Below the pieces are notes generated by a model. That model did not search any database. It had not been told where the DNA came from and saw only the letters and a program-made list of their open reading frames with translations. From Archilochus colubris (Eukaryota; Chordata; Aves; Apodiformes; Trochilidae), in the NCBI GenBank assembly GCA_023079485.1, contig CM041090.1, positions 2,942,466 to 3,006,465 of the forward strand: a stretch of 64,000 bases of DNA, written 5' to 3'. This document shows positions 12,401-21,529 of this stretch, piece by piece. Numbering within the stretch: position 1 is the first letter of the stretch; every line of letters begins with the position of its first letter. The position numbers were made by a program, and so were the translations under genes.

Positions 12401-15400
12401 AGAGGGCAGGGTCTCAAGTTGAGCCAGGGGAAGTTTAGGCTGGATATTAGAAAGAATTTCTTTACAGGGAGGGTGATCAGACATTGGAATGGGCTGCCCG
12501 GGGAAGTAGTGGATTCTCCGTGTCTGGAGATATTTAAAAAGAGCCTGGATGTGGCACTCAGTGCCATGGGCTGGGAACCGCAGCAGGAGTGGATCAAGGG
12601 TTGGACTTGATGATCTCTGAGGTCCCTTCCAACCCAGCCAATTCTATGATTCTATTCTATGATTCTATGAAAATTCCTTTTCACTCCTGCCCTGAACAGA
12701 GCTGAGACTGAATACATGGGTCTTTCCTGCAGCTCTTTCCTGGCCAGGTTCATCCCAGGCCATCACCAGGCTCCTCAAGCCCACCCAGCCTCTTCTCTCC
12801 ATCACTCAGTTTCCCTCCAGAGCAGGAGTTTTAGTTCTGCACTTTGGAGGGTTCATTGCATGTGAGACAATTGCAGGGAGTTTGCAGTCTGAGCCACATC
12901 AACTTTGTTTCATCTGTTACTAGAGGGAATTGAAAATGTAACCCAGGTATGCCTCAAACCCTCAAAAATCAGAAGGCAAATCAAAAGACTCGATATATTT
13001 ATACTTTACATTTTCAAAACTTGAGAGTCAGCTCCCTCATTCTAAGAGATATTAGGAGATGAATCCTCAGTGTTCCGGGGTTGGCAGTTCTGCACAATAA
13101 CTTCATATCTGTCTGTAACAGGGTTATGCTAGAAAAAATTGAAAGGTTTAAAACCACAAATACTGAGAACTTGTGGAATAAGAGATGTTGAGGAGAGCCA
13201 GGAAATATTAAGGTGTACTTGACAAGAGTTATTTGCCATGTAACAATAGTGAATGTGTTTGCAGCTATACTGAAAATGCTACGAGCACTCTTCATATACC
13301 CCAATAAAGTATCTTATATACATTATGGATTCAGATATAAAATCATAAATACATTTCTGTTTATTTGTGCATTAAGATAATATAATGAATAAAGTGTGCT
13401 GGACAACACAGAAGGCACTGAAGGTCATTGGGAATGAAAAATGCTTCCATGTCTTTACCAGTTTACTTTCTGTCCAATCTATCCTTTGCCACAGGGATCT
13501 GGAGCAGTGTGTTTTCCTTGAATCTTATGGATGCTTGGTATATATCTGTTAATTCAGAAGAGTTCTGGCACAAGTGGACTCGAGACAAAATTACTGAAAT
13601 AGGTAGGTTATTCTTATGGTATAATGTGATTTAATTGTCTGTTTATTAATTAATTTAGTTAGTTAGTTATTTTCCCTCTGTACTGCTACTCACTGAATTT
13701 TTTTGAAGCCATTTTGGAGTTCCTTCTTTAGGGCTTCCTTTAATTCACGTGGAAACCAGAAGGAAAATTCATGCCATGAATTACAACATGGCAATCATAA
13801 TAAAGAAAAGAATCCATGGGATCTACCACAGGGGAGAAAAATAAAAAGAGAGAATGGTTCTCATATTAGCTGCTTTAGTAAAATTGGGGAAAAAATATCC
13901 ATGTAGACCAGTTCCTTTCTTGGAATTTGGTGAATGATGTGAGTTTTCACAGAAACAAGGACAATCACCATCCTTTCCTCCCTGGAGTCTGCAAAGCACA
14001 GATAGAAGCTTCAGTACTATTGCAGGTCATTCCAAACAAGTCCTAAGGATAAGATTTGTAAAGCACACTACCAAATTAAAAAAGATCTGCAGAGTGGGAT
14101 TTCAAGGAGAAACACACCAGACTTCAGAGAGGAAAAAAAAAAAAAAAAAAAAAAAAGATGAGAAGGAATAGACAAGAGGGCAGGGTCTCAAGTTGTGCCA
14201 GGGGAGGTTTAGGTTGGAGATTAGAAAGAATTTCTTTATGGAGAGGGTGATCAGACATTGGAATGGGCTGCCCAGGGAAGTAGTGGATTCTCCGTGTCTG
14301 GAGATTTATTTCAAAAGAGACTGGATGTGGCACTCAGTGCCATGGGCTGGGAACCACGGGAGGAGTGGATCAAGGGTTGGACTTGATGATCTCTGAGGTC
14401 CCTTCCAACCCAGCCAATTCTGTGATTCTATGAATAGAAATGTAGCAAAAAGAGTGACTTATTTTATATTCTTTCAGGGGGTAGTTTTTGGTTGTTAAAA
14501 TAAGCTTCTATTTACTAAGAAGGAGCATTAATTGTGTTTGTGTAGCTGAGAGATTGTGATTGAGTGGGGTTTTTATGTGTGTGGCTGAGAGATAAATTAT
14601 AACCCTGAGTATCAGAGGAAAGTAGGGTAAGTGCAGGATGTCATAGTGGATAAAATCATAGAAAAGCAAGGAAAGTTATGGTAGATGGATCATTTCACAG
14701 TGCAAAGAAGGCCTTTATCACTGTGGACTGAGAAGAAGAAATGAATGGTTTTCAAAGCTTAGCTGAAAAACTGTGAGATTTGTGGAGATCCTGGAAATAG
14801 AAAGACAAACAGGTACAAGTTTTGCCCAACGTGTTAAAAAAGAATAAATTATGATTGCATAGATTAACCTAAGCAATGAGGAAATATACAAGAACTGTTT
14901 TCTTTCTTCTTAAGATGATGAAACCTTATTTCCTGCAAGACCAAGTGAGCTAGACACTCGAATGGTTTGTCCCACTGACAGCTTTTCAGACATTTTCCGA
15001 GATGTTGCCATGTTACGTCCAGCAGCTTCAGAAATCCATAACTTCCTGAAGGGCTTTCAGATGGACAACAACTACCTAGAGAGCAAGTTTTCCAAATGGA
15101 AAGGTATGGAAATAGTTCCCTGGCTTCCATTAGATTTCTAACCACCCTTGTGAAAAAGAAACCACGCTTAAAAGGTTATCAAGCTGACTGCTTTTTCATT
15201 CTGCTCCTTTCTTCTGATAATATTGGAAATCATTTGTTACCAAAAGCTGAAACTAGATAGCTAGAGACTTCAAAAACATCCTCATAAAAATTTAATGAAG
15301 ACTGGCAACAGATAGATGAGAAAGAATCTGATTAATTAACCAACTTATAACAGCTTATGTGCCAGCCTACATGCCTCTGGCAGGGCATTGGCATCTTGTC

Positions 15401-18400
15401 TCTTGCCCTGTTTCATGTTCTACTTAGTTACACTACAAGTTAGTTCTACAAAAGTTACAACCTTTGTATCAGCATTCCTTTTAAACAGTTTGGTAATTAG
15501 TGCTCAGTCTGGCACCAAGTCTTCCATCTTGTATAAGGAGTATTTTTATAAGTTGTATTTTGCCTGCCTTGGTAGCTCTGTGCCTCTTCTTATAGCATGC
15601 AAGGCACTGGATGTCTTTAATCTTTAATATGTTGAGACAATGAGGTGCCATTTTAATTTTTTCCATATTAAAAAATAAAAAAAAAGTTGACCTGATCAAA
15701 GTCACACAAAAGAACTCTGTCCTCCTGAGCACCAAGTTAATCCCTCTTAATAAGAGGAAAGCCAAAGACTCTGTAAACAGTGAAAAGAGGAAGACAAACA
15801 AGGAACTGAGAGACGACTGCACTGCAGCTGTCGGCTACATAGGTAGGTCTAAGACCCAAGAAATGACAGATTTTCTTTTAGTTAACAATTCACTTTCCTC
15901 AACATATCTCTCATTCTGAGCACCACCGCTGGGAAAAAAAAAAATAATTAAAAATGCTTCTTTTCTAGACTGTGAGATGGACTCTCAGCCCAACCACCTG
16001 ACAGCAGCAACAGACTCCCTCATCCTGATTGACACAGCATTTGCTTTTGCTACCAGTTACCCACCCCTCATGAGGCCAGAAAGGAAAGTGGATGTCATCT
16101 TGCATTTCAACTACAGTTCAGGTTCCCAAACAGGGGTGAGGCTTGTATATTCTTCTTTACTGGTATAGCTGTTTCATTCTCAGAATGGCTGATCCTCTAC
16201 TCACAGAAACTCTTTTCTTCCCAGCATCTGGGAATTGTAAATAAGGTAACAGTGCACCAGGGTTACACATCTTTATTGAACAGTACAAGTGTTATCAGTA
16301 GGTAAGCATTTAGTAAACTGAATCTGCCCATTTATAGGAGTAAATATAGCTGATTTGAAGGGAATGACTGAAGTTAAATGTACTGAAAATTGTTTAAGAA
16401 TTTTCAGTCCAGTAATACAGATTCTTATGCATGCAAAAATACACACTCAGGACAATATAATAATCATAGAAGGGTCTGATGCATCTGATATATTTTGTAT
16501 TTAGGAACTTTAAATTCATTGAAATTAAGACTCCTCTAAAGGCAGCATCTTTAATGTCCAAACGAGGAATTTAGATTTACACAGCCAGGCATGTGGACCC
16601 AGATCCATCCCATTTAATTCTGGCCATATATTTAATCCTGGCTCCATACACAGTCTAACACCTAATTTGGGTACATGCTGGCATCTGTCAGAACTCAGTC
16701 CTTACCCCTAAAACATTCCCAGTGAAATTTGGTTTTAGTCAAATGCAGTCCAAAATGCTTCTCATATGTTCTGATGGTTTTTTGTTTTGTTTTGTTTACC
16801 TGTTGTGGCAACCAGCCCCTGAAAGAAGCTTCTAAATACTTTGCAAAACAGGGAATTCCTTTCCCTACAAAGGTGCCAGATGATCAGGAAACTCCAAATC
16901 TGAAGGAATGTTACATCGTTGGTGACAAGGAGAGTCCAGAAACACCTATTGTGGTATTTTTCCCTCTAGTAAATGACACCTTCAGGGACTACAAAGCACC
17001 TGGTAAGTTTAAAGCTACCCCTCACATTAACAGAGGCAGTGGCTGCCCCTTCTCTTTTACACTGTGCAGTATCTCTTCTTTTTGGTCATCCTGTAAACAA
17101 AGATTTAGACTCCTTTTGCTTAAATCTGATCCATACCAAGAAGCCTCAAATTAATTTTCTTGGAGAGCAGCAGCTGAGATCAGTCCTTGACACATACATC
17201 AGACCCCCTCTTCAGATGGTTTTGAGGCTTTTATTAGGTAGATTGTACAGTTTACTGATGAAAAGTATATTCTGTTTATCTGCAGTGGCAGGCATTAGCA
17301 GGGTTATTTCCTCTCATACTTGTCATCCTTTCCTGTTAGAGGATGCTCTGGGAAATCTAAGGATTTCATTGTTTAAAATAATTTCCAGGCTTGCAGCTAA
17401 GCAGATAATCTTGAAAACAAAAGTGTGAACTAGCAAAGTGATGAAAACATAACACTGAAATATGTTGACAGCTTCTGTTCACTTCAGGGAGCCCTACATT
17501 GAAATTTAAGAAGAGTTTCAATAGCAACATTGCAGTCACTTCAAAACAGATGGTTTCTAAGACCTGGTACCATGTTCCATAATCCCTTTTACCTCAGTTG
17601 CTGCCAAAAGTCTCAGTTACTCCTACAGATTATAAAATACCAAAACAAAAGCAGAAACCACTGCCCCAATTTGGGTTTTTTTGGTTTTTTTTTTTTTTAG
17701 CAAGCCATAAAAATCATTCAGTACTTTTGTATTCGTTCTGCATTGAATCCACTGAACATTTGAAGTATGCAACTGGGGTTTTTAACAAGATTCAAATAGT
17801 CTAAGAATATTTATGCACCTAGACACAGCATTCTGCTCCAGCTCTTAACACAGGTCAGATAACTGAAAGGTTGTTTTTTGTAGCTGCCCTTTGTAGAGAG
17901 AACTGGAGAAAGGAGACAAGGAGAACGAACTAGAACAGGAACTGAGAGTTAGGTTCTGTACTGCTCCATGAAGGAATTTGCCTCCCCTTTCCCCCTTAAT
18001 AATTTCCAGAACCTAGGGATGTTATTCCTAACGCAGGTACCTAATATCAGGTGAACATCAGGTGATGTGCAGATGCTGCATGTCCACATAAATTATCAGG
18101 GAATCTAAAGAGGGGTGTTATTAGGTATGCAGAAAATGTATATGAAGACCTGGATGATATTCTGCATATTGAGGCAAGCCTGAGCTGCCTGACAGGTTCA
18201 GGTGGCAGCTACAACCTGAGACTGAACAGTCCTCCTTGCCCTCCCCCTCCAGGTGAAGTCCCGGATGAGCTTTCATAGAAGGGCTTTGCCTGTGCAGTTT
18301 TCTGGGAATGCTCCCTCCTCTCAGCCAACAGTGTCACAGAAAGATGTCACAGACAGATGTCACAGGAAGGCCTGGGGGCTGGGTATGGTTGTCTGTGCCC

Positions 18401-20709
18401 TTTGTCAGTGTCAGACAAAGAGGAGCTTAATTTCTAGTGCTCTACTACCATGCCCTAGCCCAGCTCTGGATTGTACAACATGTGAAGTATTACTTCATTT
18501 CCATGAATGGGGAGGGGTCGAGCATTATACTTCCTGTCAGTGTCATCTTAGCATTGAATTATTTTGGAGGGAAAACCATGTCCTTAAGCACCACATCTGC
18601 ACATGGTGCTTTTAAAATACCTCCAGGGATGGTGACTCCACCACTTCCCTGGGGAGCCTGTTCCAGTGCCTGACAACCCTTCCAGTAAAGCAGTTTTTCC
18701 TAATATCTAAACTAAACCTCCCCTAGCATAACTTGAAGACATTTCCTCTTCTCTTACTGTTTGTTAATCGGGAAATGAGCCCAACACCCACCTCACTACA
18801 ACCTTGTTTCGTGTAGAGATTGATAAGGCCACCTCTCAGCCTCCTTCTCTCCAGACTAAACTGGCCCAGTTCCCTCAGCTCTTCCTCATACAACTTGTGC
18901 TCCAGACCCTTCACCAGCTTTATTGCACTTTCCTGGACATGCTCCAGCACCACAGTGTCTTTCCTATGGGATGAGGCCCAAAACTGAACACAGGGAGCTG
19001 AGTACAGGGAGACTTGACCAACCCCTGACAGGTTATCTACCATCAGTGCCTATCTGGGGGCTGTTATTGCTCTCTTTCCCTCACACCACCTGTTAGAAAA
19101 CTGAGATGTTTGTGGGGATGATGACGAAGGAAAAAAACATGTGTGAGCACTTGTGTCAGGTGTACAGGTTCATGCACAGCTCCACATCTTCAGGCCTCTG
19201 GCAGAGGAGTGGGAGCATCAGTTGTCCTTTCAGTCAAAGGCATATACTGGAGCCCAGAAAACTGCAGCATCAAACCAAATTAATTTCCTTTTTTCCCTTC
19301 CAAGAACTTGTTTATTCTATGTACTAACAGGTAGATGTAAGTTCAGCCTGTCCACATGCTGTGTCCAATCAGCCTGCAAATGAACTTGTGCATCAGCTTT
19401 GGATCTGGCTGCTGCTGCCCAAAGGATTTAAAATGAAGAAGTTAATTTAATTTGTCTTCAGATCATAAGATATGATGGATGTAATATTTTCAGAGATGAC
19501 ACTTGTGGGACTACCTGACTAATTATTTTGCCTTGATCTGTGATTAATATGTTAATTACCATGGGGGGATGAAATGGGCATGAGAAGATCTTTCAGTACC
19601 CCTGCCAACTCCTAGCAATTCAGGGAATATCAGGTTCACTCTCACTGTTGAGGTTACACAAAGCCTGTGTTGTTTTTTTTTAATAGTAGTAGGAGTTCAA
19701 GGAAATTATAGTGAATATTTACACTATCTGCTTCTGGGATGTGTCCAGATAATAGCTCTATGAAGGCTTTCATTTCAGATAATAGAATCTAGAGTTTTTT
19801 AGGTCTGTTTTCTGTATTTTTAAAATAATTCTTCCTAGCAAGAACCAAAAGCTGACATAGCAGATTGTGCAATGTGTCAGGTTGTGCTGGGTGCAAGAGT
19901 ATCTGTCATGGCACTGAGAATATAGGCATGCTTTTGGAAAGCTTGAATATACTATTATATATACTATAATATTATATATATATATAATATATATATATAT
20001 ACTATATATACTATATAGTATATAATATATATACTATATACTATATACTATAATATATATACTATATACTATATAATATATATATATATACTATATATAT
20101 ATATATATACTATATATAATATAGTATATAATATATACTATAATACAAGGCAAGGAGTCTCCCACTTCTGTGCTCAAAAGAGAATCCAGTCTGCTTTGTT
20201 CAGCATTTCCAGGAGTACCCAGGACAACCTTGACTCCCCTCACCACTGCCAGCTTCTCCACCTCCTGCTGCCAACCAAATATTCCAGCACCAAAAGCCCT
20301 GTGAAAGGAAAATTTGTGGCTGTTACCCCCTGTGTATCTGTGCCTGAAAGACCCCAATCACAGCCTGCTAATTAACCAAATCATTGTTTCTCCCTCAGGT
20401 GTGAAACGCAGCCCCTCAGAGATGGCAGAGGGTGATGTTGATGTTGCCAATACCTGTGGTCCGTATTACATCAACAACCTGAGTTATTCAGAGGAAAATT
20501 TTGACAAACTGGTCAACTTGAGTTACTACAATGTCCATAATAATAAAGATCTGATTTTTCAGGCCTTGCGGACTGCTGTGGAGAGGAAAAAGCAACTTAA
20601 GAGTGAGCAACCACTGAGAAAACCACCCCATGGGGATGGGGTGTGTGCAGGTGATAGAGAGGGAACCCAGCATTTGGCCAACTGTACAGCACTGGGGCAT
20701 ATGAAATAA
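407..20709 (+). CDS. PLA2G4E: Cytosolic phospholipase A2 epsilon, 3' part of gene (16 exons, 5' end outside window)
   Basis: Group IV cytosolic phospholipases hydrolyse or transacylate membrane glycerophospholipids; the epsilon member is known as a calcium-dependent N-acyltransferase acting on phosphatidylethanolamine. Sixteen exons with GT-AG borders and matching phases join to 719 codons plus a stop. Counting from the first visible codon, residues 1-150 link the missing C2 domain to the lipase domain, which fills most of the remainder. Visible motifs are GGGTR (204-208, oxyanion arginine), GLSGT with nucleophile Ser236, and LIDTAF with catalytic Asp520. No stop or frameshift interrupts the exons. 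The C2 domain and start codon lie upstream of base 1. The symbol rests on sequence resemblance and on the position just upstream of EHD4, as in mammals; PLA2G4D or PLA2G4F is less likely but not excluded. The C-terminal tail after about residue 685 is low in complexity and less certain. Confidence 0.87.
448..990 (+). other. PLA2G4E intron
   Basis: Unremarkable intron with a short A tract near 900. The open frames here have no recognisable product. Confidence 0.7.
991..1033 (+). CDS. PLA2G4E: PLA2G4E exon b
   Basis: The 43-bp exon lies between TTTTCTAG and a weak donor, GTAAAA. It completes the split codon of the previous exon and encodes residues 14-28, including TNGALV, which resembles the family motif TNGVLV. 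Confidence 0.78.
1034..1460 (+). other. PLA2G4E intron
   Basis: Short intron. A 19-base partial tandem copy (TGTGATACTACTTCT repeated near 1137-1172) is the only structure seen. Confidence 0.65.
1461..1524 (+). CDS. PLA2G4E: PLA2G4E exon c
   Basis: The 64-bp exon lies between TGTTCTAG and GTAAGT. It encodes residues 29-49, including REVACLEV, which matches the family's RE(L/F)SCLEV segment. It ends at phase 1. Confidence 0.8.
1525..2455 (+). other. PLA2G4E intron
   Basis: Intron with a T-rich stretch before the acceptor. I see nothing else in it. Confidence 0.7.
2456..2619 (+). CDS. PLA2G4E: PLA2G4E exon d
   Basis: The 164-bp exon lies between TTGTTTTAG and GTAGGT. It encodes residues 50-104, including [11 protein letters not shown] and a tyrosine-rich FHYAKYKQP stretch, and ends in phase 0 after LPSC. 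Confidence 0.83.
2744..2839 (+). CDS. PLA2G4E: PLA2G4E exon e
   Basis: The 96-bp phase-0 exon lies between CTTTTTAG and GTAAGG. It encodes residues 105-136 and is rich in cysteine at its start (CSCVSC), as in relatives. The frame is set by the phases of the neighbouring exons; the other two frames do not fit. Confidence 0.76.
2840..3349 (+). other. PLA2G4E intron
   Basis: Intron without recognisable repeats or genes. Confidence 0.65.
3350..3387 (+). CDS. PLA2G4E: PLA2G4E exon f
   Basis: The 38-bp exon lies between GATTTGCAG and GTAAGA. It encodes residues 137-148 (FDLHFKVKK) and ends two bases into a cysteine codon that the next exon completes. Confidence 0.75.
4011..4747 (-). mobile_element. 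CR1 non-LTR retrotransposon, 5'-truncated (family A)
   Basis: On the minus strand it ends at the CR1 3' tail (GATTCTATGA, at 4011). It encodes 214 uninterrupted codons (4094-4738) of the C-terminal part of the CR1 ORF2, with the motifs [12 protein letters not shown] and [18 protein letters not shown] and ending in CEVL. It is nearly identical to the 3' part of the long element at 60023-64000 but keeps one base that the latter lacks. Its 3' 280 bp are an inverted match to the copy at 8710-8985. Confidence 0.95.
5024..5285. repeat. A/C-rich imperfect tandem block
   Basis: A segment of about 40 bases containing GAGCTGTGTTTAATTTCGGG (5027-5046) recurs with few changes from 5140. Between and after the two copies lie A-rich, C-interrupted runs such as ACCAAAAAACC. 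It looks like an expanded minisatellite with a unit of about 116 bp. Open frames on the minus strand here only translate the low-complexity sequence. Confidence 0.75.
5269..5319. repeat. Left arm of 51-bp inverted repeat
   Basis: The 51 bases match the reverse complement of 6380-6430 with two mismatches. The two arms enclose the whole exon 5456-5591. Confidence 0.9.
5456..5591 (+). CDS. PLA2G4E: PLA2G4E exon g (start of lipase domain)
   Basis: The 136-bp exon lies between TTTTTTCCAG and GTATCT. It encodes residues 149-194 ([11 protein letters not shown], then a lysine-rich and an acidic helical stretch). It lies inside the loop of the inverted repeat 5269-5319 / 6380-6430. Confidence 0.88.
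5592..6798 (+). other. PLA2G4E intron
   Basis: The intron holds the right arm of the inverted repeat (6380-6430) and T-rich runs around 6350-6460. The rest shows no gene or repeat that I recognise. Confidence 0.7.
6380..6430. repeat. Right arm of 51-bp inverted repeat
   Basis: Reverse complement of 5269-5319 at 49 of 51 positions. It is flanked by a T/G-rich stretch that can partly pair with the A/C-rich DNA left of the other arm. Confidence 0.9.
6799..6935 (+). CDS. PLA2G4E: PLA2G4E exon h (nucleophile exon)
   Basis: The 137-bp exon lies between TTGAACAG and GTAAGA. It encodes residues 195-239 plus two bases of Trp240. It contains [14 protein letters not shown], with the oxyanion-stabilising arginine, and GLSGT, with the catalytic serine (TCT at 6922-6924). 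It is the most recognisable exon of the gene. Confidence 0.95.
7234..7459 (+). CDS. PLA2G4E: PLA2G4E exon i
   Basis: The 226-bp exon lies between TTGACTTAG and GTATGA. It completes the split tryptophan codon and encodes residues 240-315 ([16 protein letters not shown], then [11 protein letters not shown]), standard for the region after the nucleophile. Confidence 0.94.
7535..7712 (-). mobile_element. Old CR1 3' fragment
   Basis: Read on the minus strand, this resembles a diverged CR1 end: GGGAGGGACCTCTGGAGATC and TTGTCCAAC near 7550-7580, and TTTCATCACCCTTACAGAA near 7690. No open frame is kept. Confidence 0.65.
7969..8985 (+). mobile_element. CR1 with large internal deletion (family A)
   Basis: The copy starts within ORF2 at the end of the endonuclease region and runs in frame through the linker and first part of the reverse transcriptase, encoding [20 protein letters not shown]. 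At about 8712 it jumps to the C-terminal part, then ends in the standard CR1 tail at 8985. Compared with the element at 60023-64000 about 1.13 kb is missing, including the reverse transcriptase catalytic core. The open frame 8019-8723 is this broken ORF2. Confidence 0.93.
9874..9988 (+). CDS. PLA2G4E: PLA2G4E exon j
   Basis: The 115-bp exon lies between CCAAATCAG and GTAAAA. It encodes residues 316-353, including the family motif [16 protein letters not shown]. It ends at phase 1. Confidence 0.93.
9989..10737 (+). other. PLA2G4E intron with probable solo LTR
   Basis: A GC-richer block (about 10285-10640) inside this AT-rich intron looks like an LTR. The flanks show nothing. Confidence 0.6.
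10285..10640 (+). mobile_element. Probable solo LTR of an endogenous retrovirus
   Basis: The block differs in base composition from its surroundings. It has a CCAAT box (10388-10392), a GC-rich middle with two related segments containing GGAGCCCCAGGAACAGCCCTA and CAGGATCAGCCCTAGGA, and a poly(A) signal AATAAA at about 10610 followed by a T/G-rich stretch. That order fits a retroviral LTR. I could not fix the ends or a target duplication, and no internal genes are present. Confidence 0.5.
10738..10875 (+). CDS. PLA2G4E: PLA2G4E exon k
   Basis: The 138-bp exon lies between CTTTCAG and GTGATT. It encodes residues 354-399 ([19 protein letters not shown], then [14 protein letters not shown]), a strongly conserved core of the cPLA2 lipase domain. 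Confidence 0.94.
10876..13494 (+). other. PLA2G4E intron with CR1
   Basis: The intron is unique sequence apart from the CR1 at 11727-12669. No coding signal was seen from 10876 to 11726 or from 12670 to 13494. Confidence 0.7.
11727..12669 (+). mobile_element. CR1, 5'-truncated (family B)
   Basis: It begins within the reverse transcriptase at the region coding [20 protein letters not shown] and ends at the CR1 tail, here with a duplicated ATTCTATG unit (12640-12669). The ORF2 frame is broken several times. It lacks about 15 bases found in the copy at 33818-34755 (GTGGCAGAAAGG instead of GTGGCTGGAGAG...), a deletion shared with the copies at 41193 and 47553. Confidence 0.94.
13495..13602 (+). 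CDS. PLA2G4E: PLA2G4E exon l
   Basis: The 108-bp exon lies between TTGCCACAG and GTAGGT. It encodes residues 400-435 ([15 protein letters not shown], then [10 protein letters not shown]), matching the GxWGSxF region of cPLA2 enzymes. Confidence 0.93.
13603..14914 (+). other. PLA2G4E intron with short CR1
   Basis: The intron holds a run of about 27 A (14131-14157) followed by a short CR1 (14170-14432). The rest is plain intron. Confidence 0.7.
14170..14432 (+). mobile_element. CR1 3' fragment (family B)
   Basis: A severely 5'-truncated copy that begins at GACAAGAGGGCAGGGTCTCA and ends in ATTCTGTGATTCTATG. A long A run lies just upstream. Confidence 0.93.
14915..15103 (+). CDS. PLA2G4E: PLA2G4E exon m
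   Basis: The 189-bp exon lies between TTCTTAAG and GTATGG. It encodes residues 436-498 ([14 protein letters not shown], then [14 protein letters not shown]), part of the lid and scaffold of the lipase domain. Confidence 0.9.
15104..15968 (+). other. PLA2G4E intron
   Basis: Unique intron sequence. I see no repeat or gene. Confidence 0.65.
15969..16135 (+). CDS. PLA2G4E: PLA2G4E exon n (catalytic aspartate exon)
   Basis: The 167-bp exon lies between TTTTCTAG and GTGAGG. It encodes residues 499-554. [17 protein letters not shown] carries the dyad aspartate Asp520 (GAC at 16031-16033), followed by the family motif [16 protein letters not shown]. Confidence 0.94.
16136..16815 (+). other. PLA2G4E intron
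   Basis: Unique intron sequence with a short TTTTG run (16780-16797) before the acceptor. Confidence 0.65.
16816..17002 (+). CDS. PLA2G4E: PLA2G4E exon o
   Basis: The 187-bp exon lies between GGCAACCAG and GTAAGT. It encodes residues 555-616 ([17 protein letters not shown], then [16 protein letters not shown]), as in cPLA2 relatives. Confidence 0.93.
18577..19045 (-). mobile_element. Old diverged CR1 fragment
   Basis: On the minus strand it encodes a recognisable but diverged piece of CR1 ORF2 ([28 protein letters not shown]). It lacks the terminal ATTCTATG tail. Its divergence from the other copies marks it as an older insertion. Confidence 0.85.
19949..20147. repeat. TA-rich microsatellite / ACTATATA array
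   Basis: About 200 bases consist of TA runs interrupted by ACTATATA-type units. The sequence is largely self-complementary. Confidence 0.95.
20399..20709 (+). CDS. PLA2G4E: PLA2G4E last exon visible
   Basis: The exon follows CTCCCTCAG and encodes residues 617-719, beginning with [16 protein letters not shown] and [16 protein letters not shown], then stops at TAA (20707-20709). The last 35 or so residues look unlike an enzyme core. A donor-like GTGAGC at 20603, just after the basic ERKKQLK stretch, could instead splice to a further exon that I cannot place. Confidence 0.85.
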
Positions 20710-20710
20710 A
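20705..20710 (+). promoter_or_regulatory. Possible poly(A) signal overlapping PLA2G4E stop
   Basis: AATAAA overlaps the TAA stop codon, and a run of 14 A follows about 27 bases later (20737-20750). It may be used, but AATAAA-containing AT-rich DNA also lies near 21172-21212 (TATAATAAAACA, GCAAATAAACA). Confidence 0.4.
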
Positions 20711-21451
20711 GTATTTATGAATCCTGTAAATGGAGGAAAAAAAAAAAAAAGAATTTGATGAGTAAATGAAGAAAAGCCAAAGGATGCTAAGAATAGCACT
20801 TTGTCATCAAAAATGCTACAGCCTGTCTGTTAGTGAAGGGAATAAACAAGCAAACCAGAGCTCTTCCTTAGTGAATTCATGTGCTTCCCTTGTTGACAGC
20901 ATTCAGGAGTGTGGCTAAGGGGAAGCTCTGCTCTGCTTTTGCCTGCAGAAATGACCCTTCAGGCCAAGGCTGAGATGCATGGAAAAGGAAGCCTGAGGAA
21001 GTTTATGCTGACTGTATTTCTGCTCTACCTGAGCTATAAAAAGAGAGGGCTGACAGTCCAGAAATGCAGCAAAGAACAAAATCCATTGTCCCTAAAACAA
21101 AGCCAAGAAGCCCATTTGTGACTTTTGAGTCTATGTGATTTAAACATTTTTTTTTATATATTAAACTTTGTATAATAAAACATTTTTTTTTGTAGTCAGT
21201 TACAGCAAATAAACATTTTTCATAGTAAATACATGTTATAAGCCATTTCTTTTAGGTGTTTCTCCCTCTACTAGCAAGATAATTAAAGGAAAAATGTACA
21301 CTAATTTCATAGCTGCTGAAAAATACCAGCAGAAAAAACTATGCCTGCTCCAGATGTATCTGTGAACTGCCCCAAAATCCTGGGACCCCGTGAGTTTAGG
21401 ATCACATTCAAGACACATCTCTAAAAACTGACTCATGATAACTTATTGTAT

Positions 21452-21529
21452 TAGGCTGGATTTAAATTATTGATATATACCAAAGGTTTATAGGTTGGAT
21501 TTAAATTATTGATATATACCAAAGGTTTA
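21452..21529. repeat. 39-bp tandem duplication
   Basis: Two adjacent 39-base units (21452-21490 and 21491-21529) differ at one position (GGCTGG against GGTTGG). Confidence 0.95.

Larger units (their letters stand above)
17003..20398 (+). other. PLA2G4E last intron
   Basis: The 3.4-kb intron holds an old CR1 piece (18577-19045) and a TA-rich block (19949-20147). The remainder shows no coding signal. Confidence 0.7.

Noticed and set aside
12122..12597. Minus-strand open frames with proline- and leucine-rich products (also at 34224-34685, 41930-42277 and 48003-48350)
   Set aside because: They are antisense shadows of CR1 ORF2; the same frame recurs in every family B copy.
20314..20398. Upstream extension of the last PLA2G4E exon starting [10 protein letters not shown]
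   Set aside because: It is intronic; the acceptor CTCCCTCAG at 20398 and the phase match to the exon at 16816 define the start.
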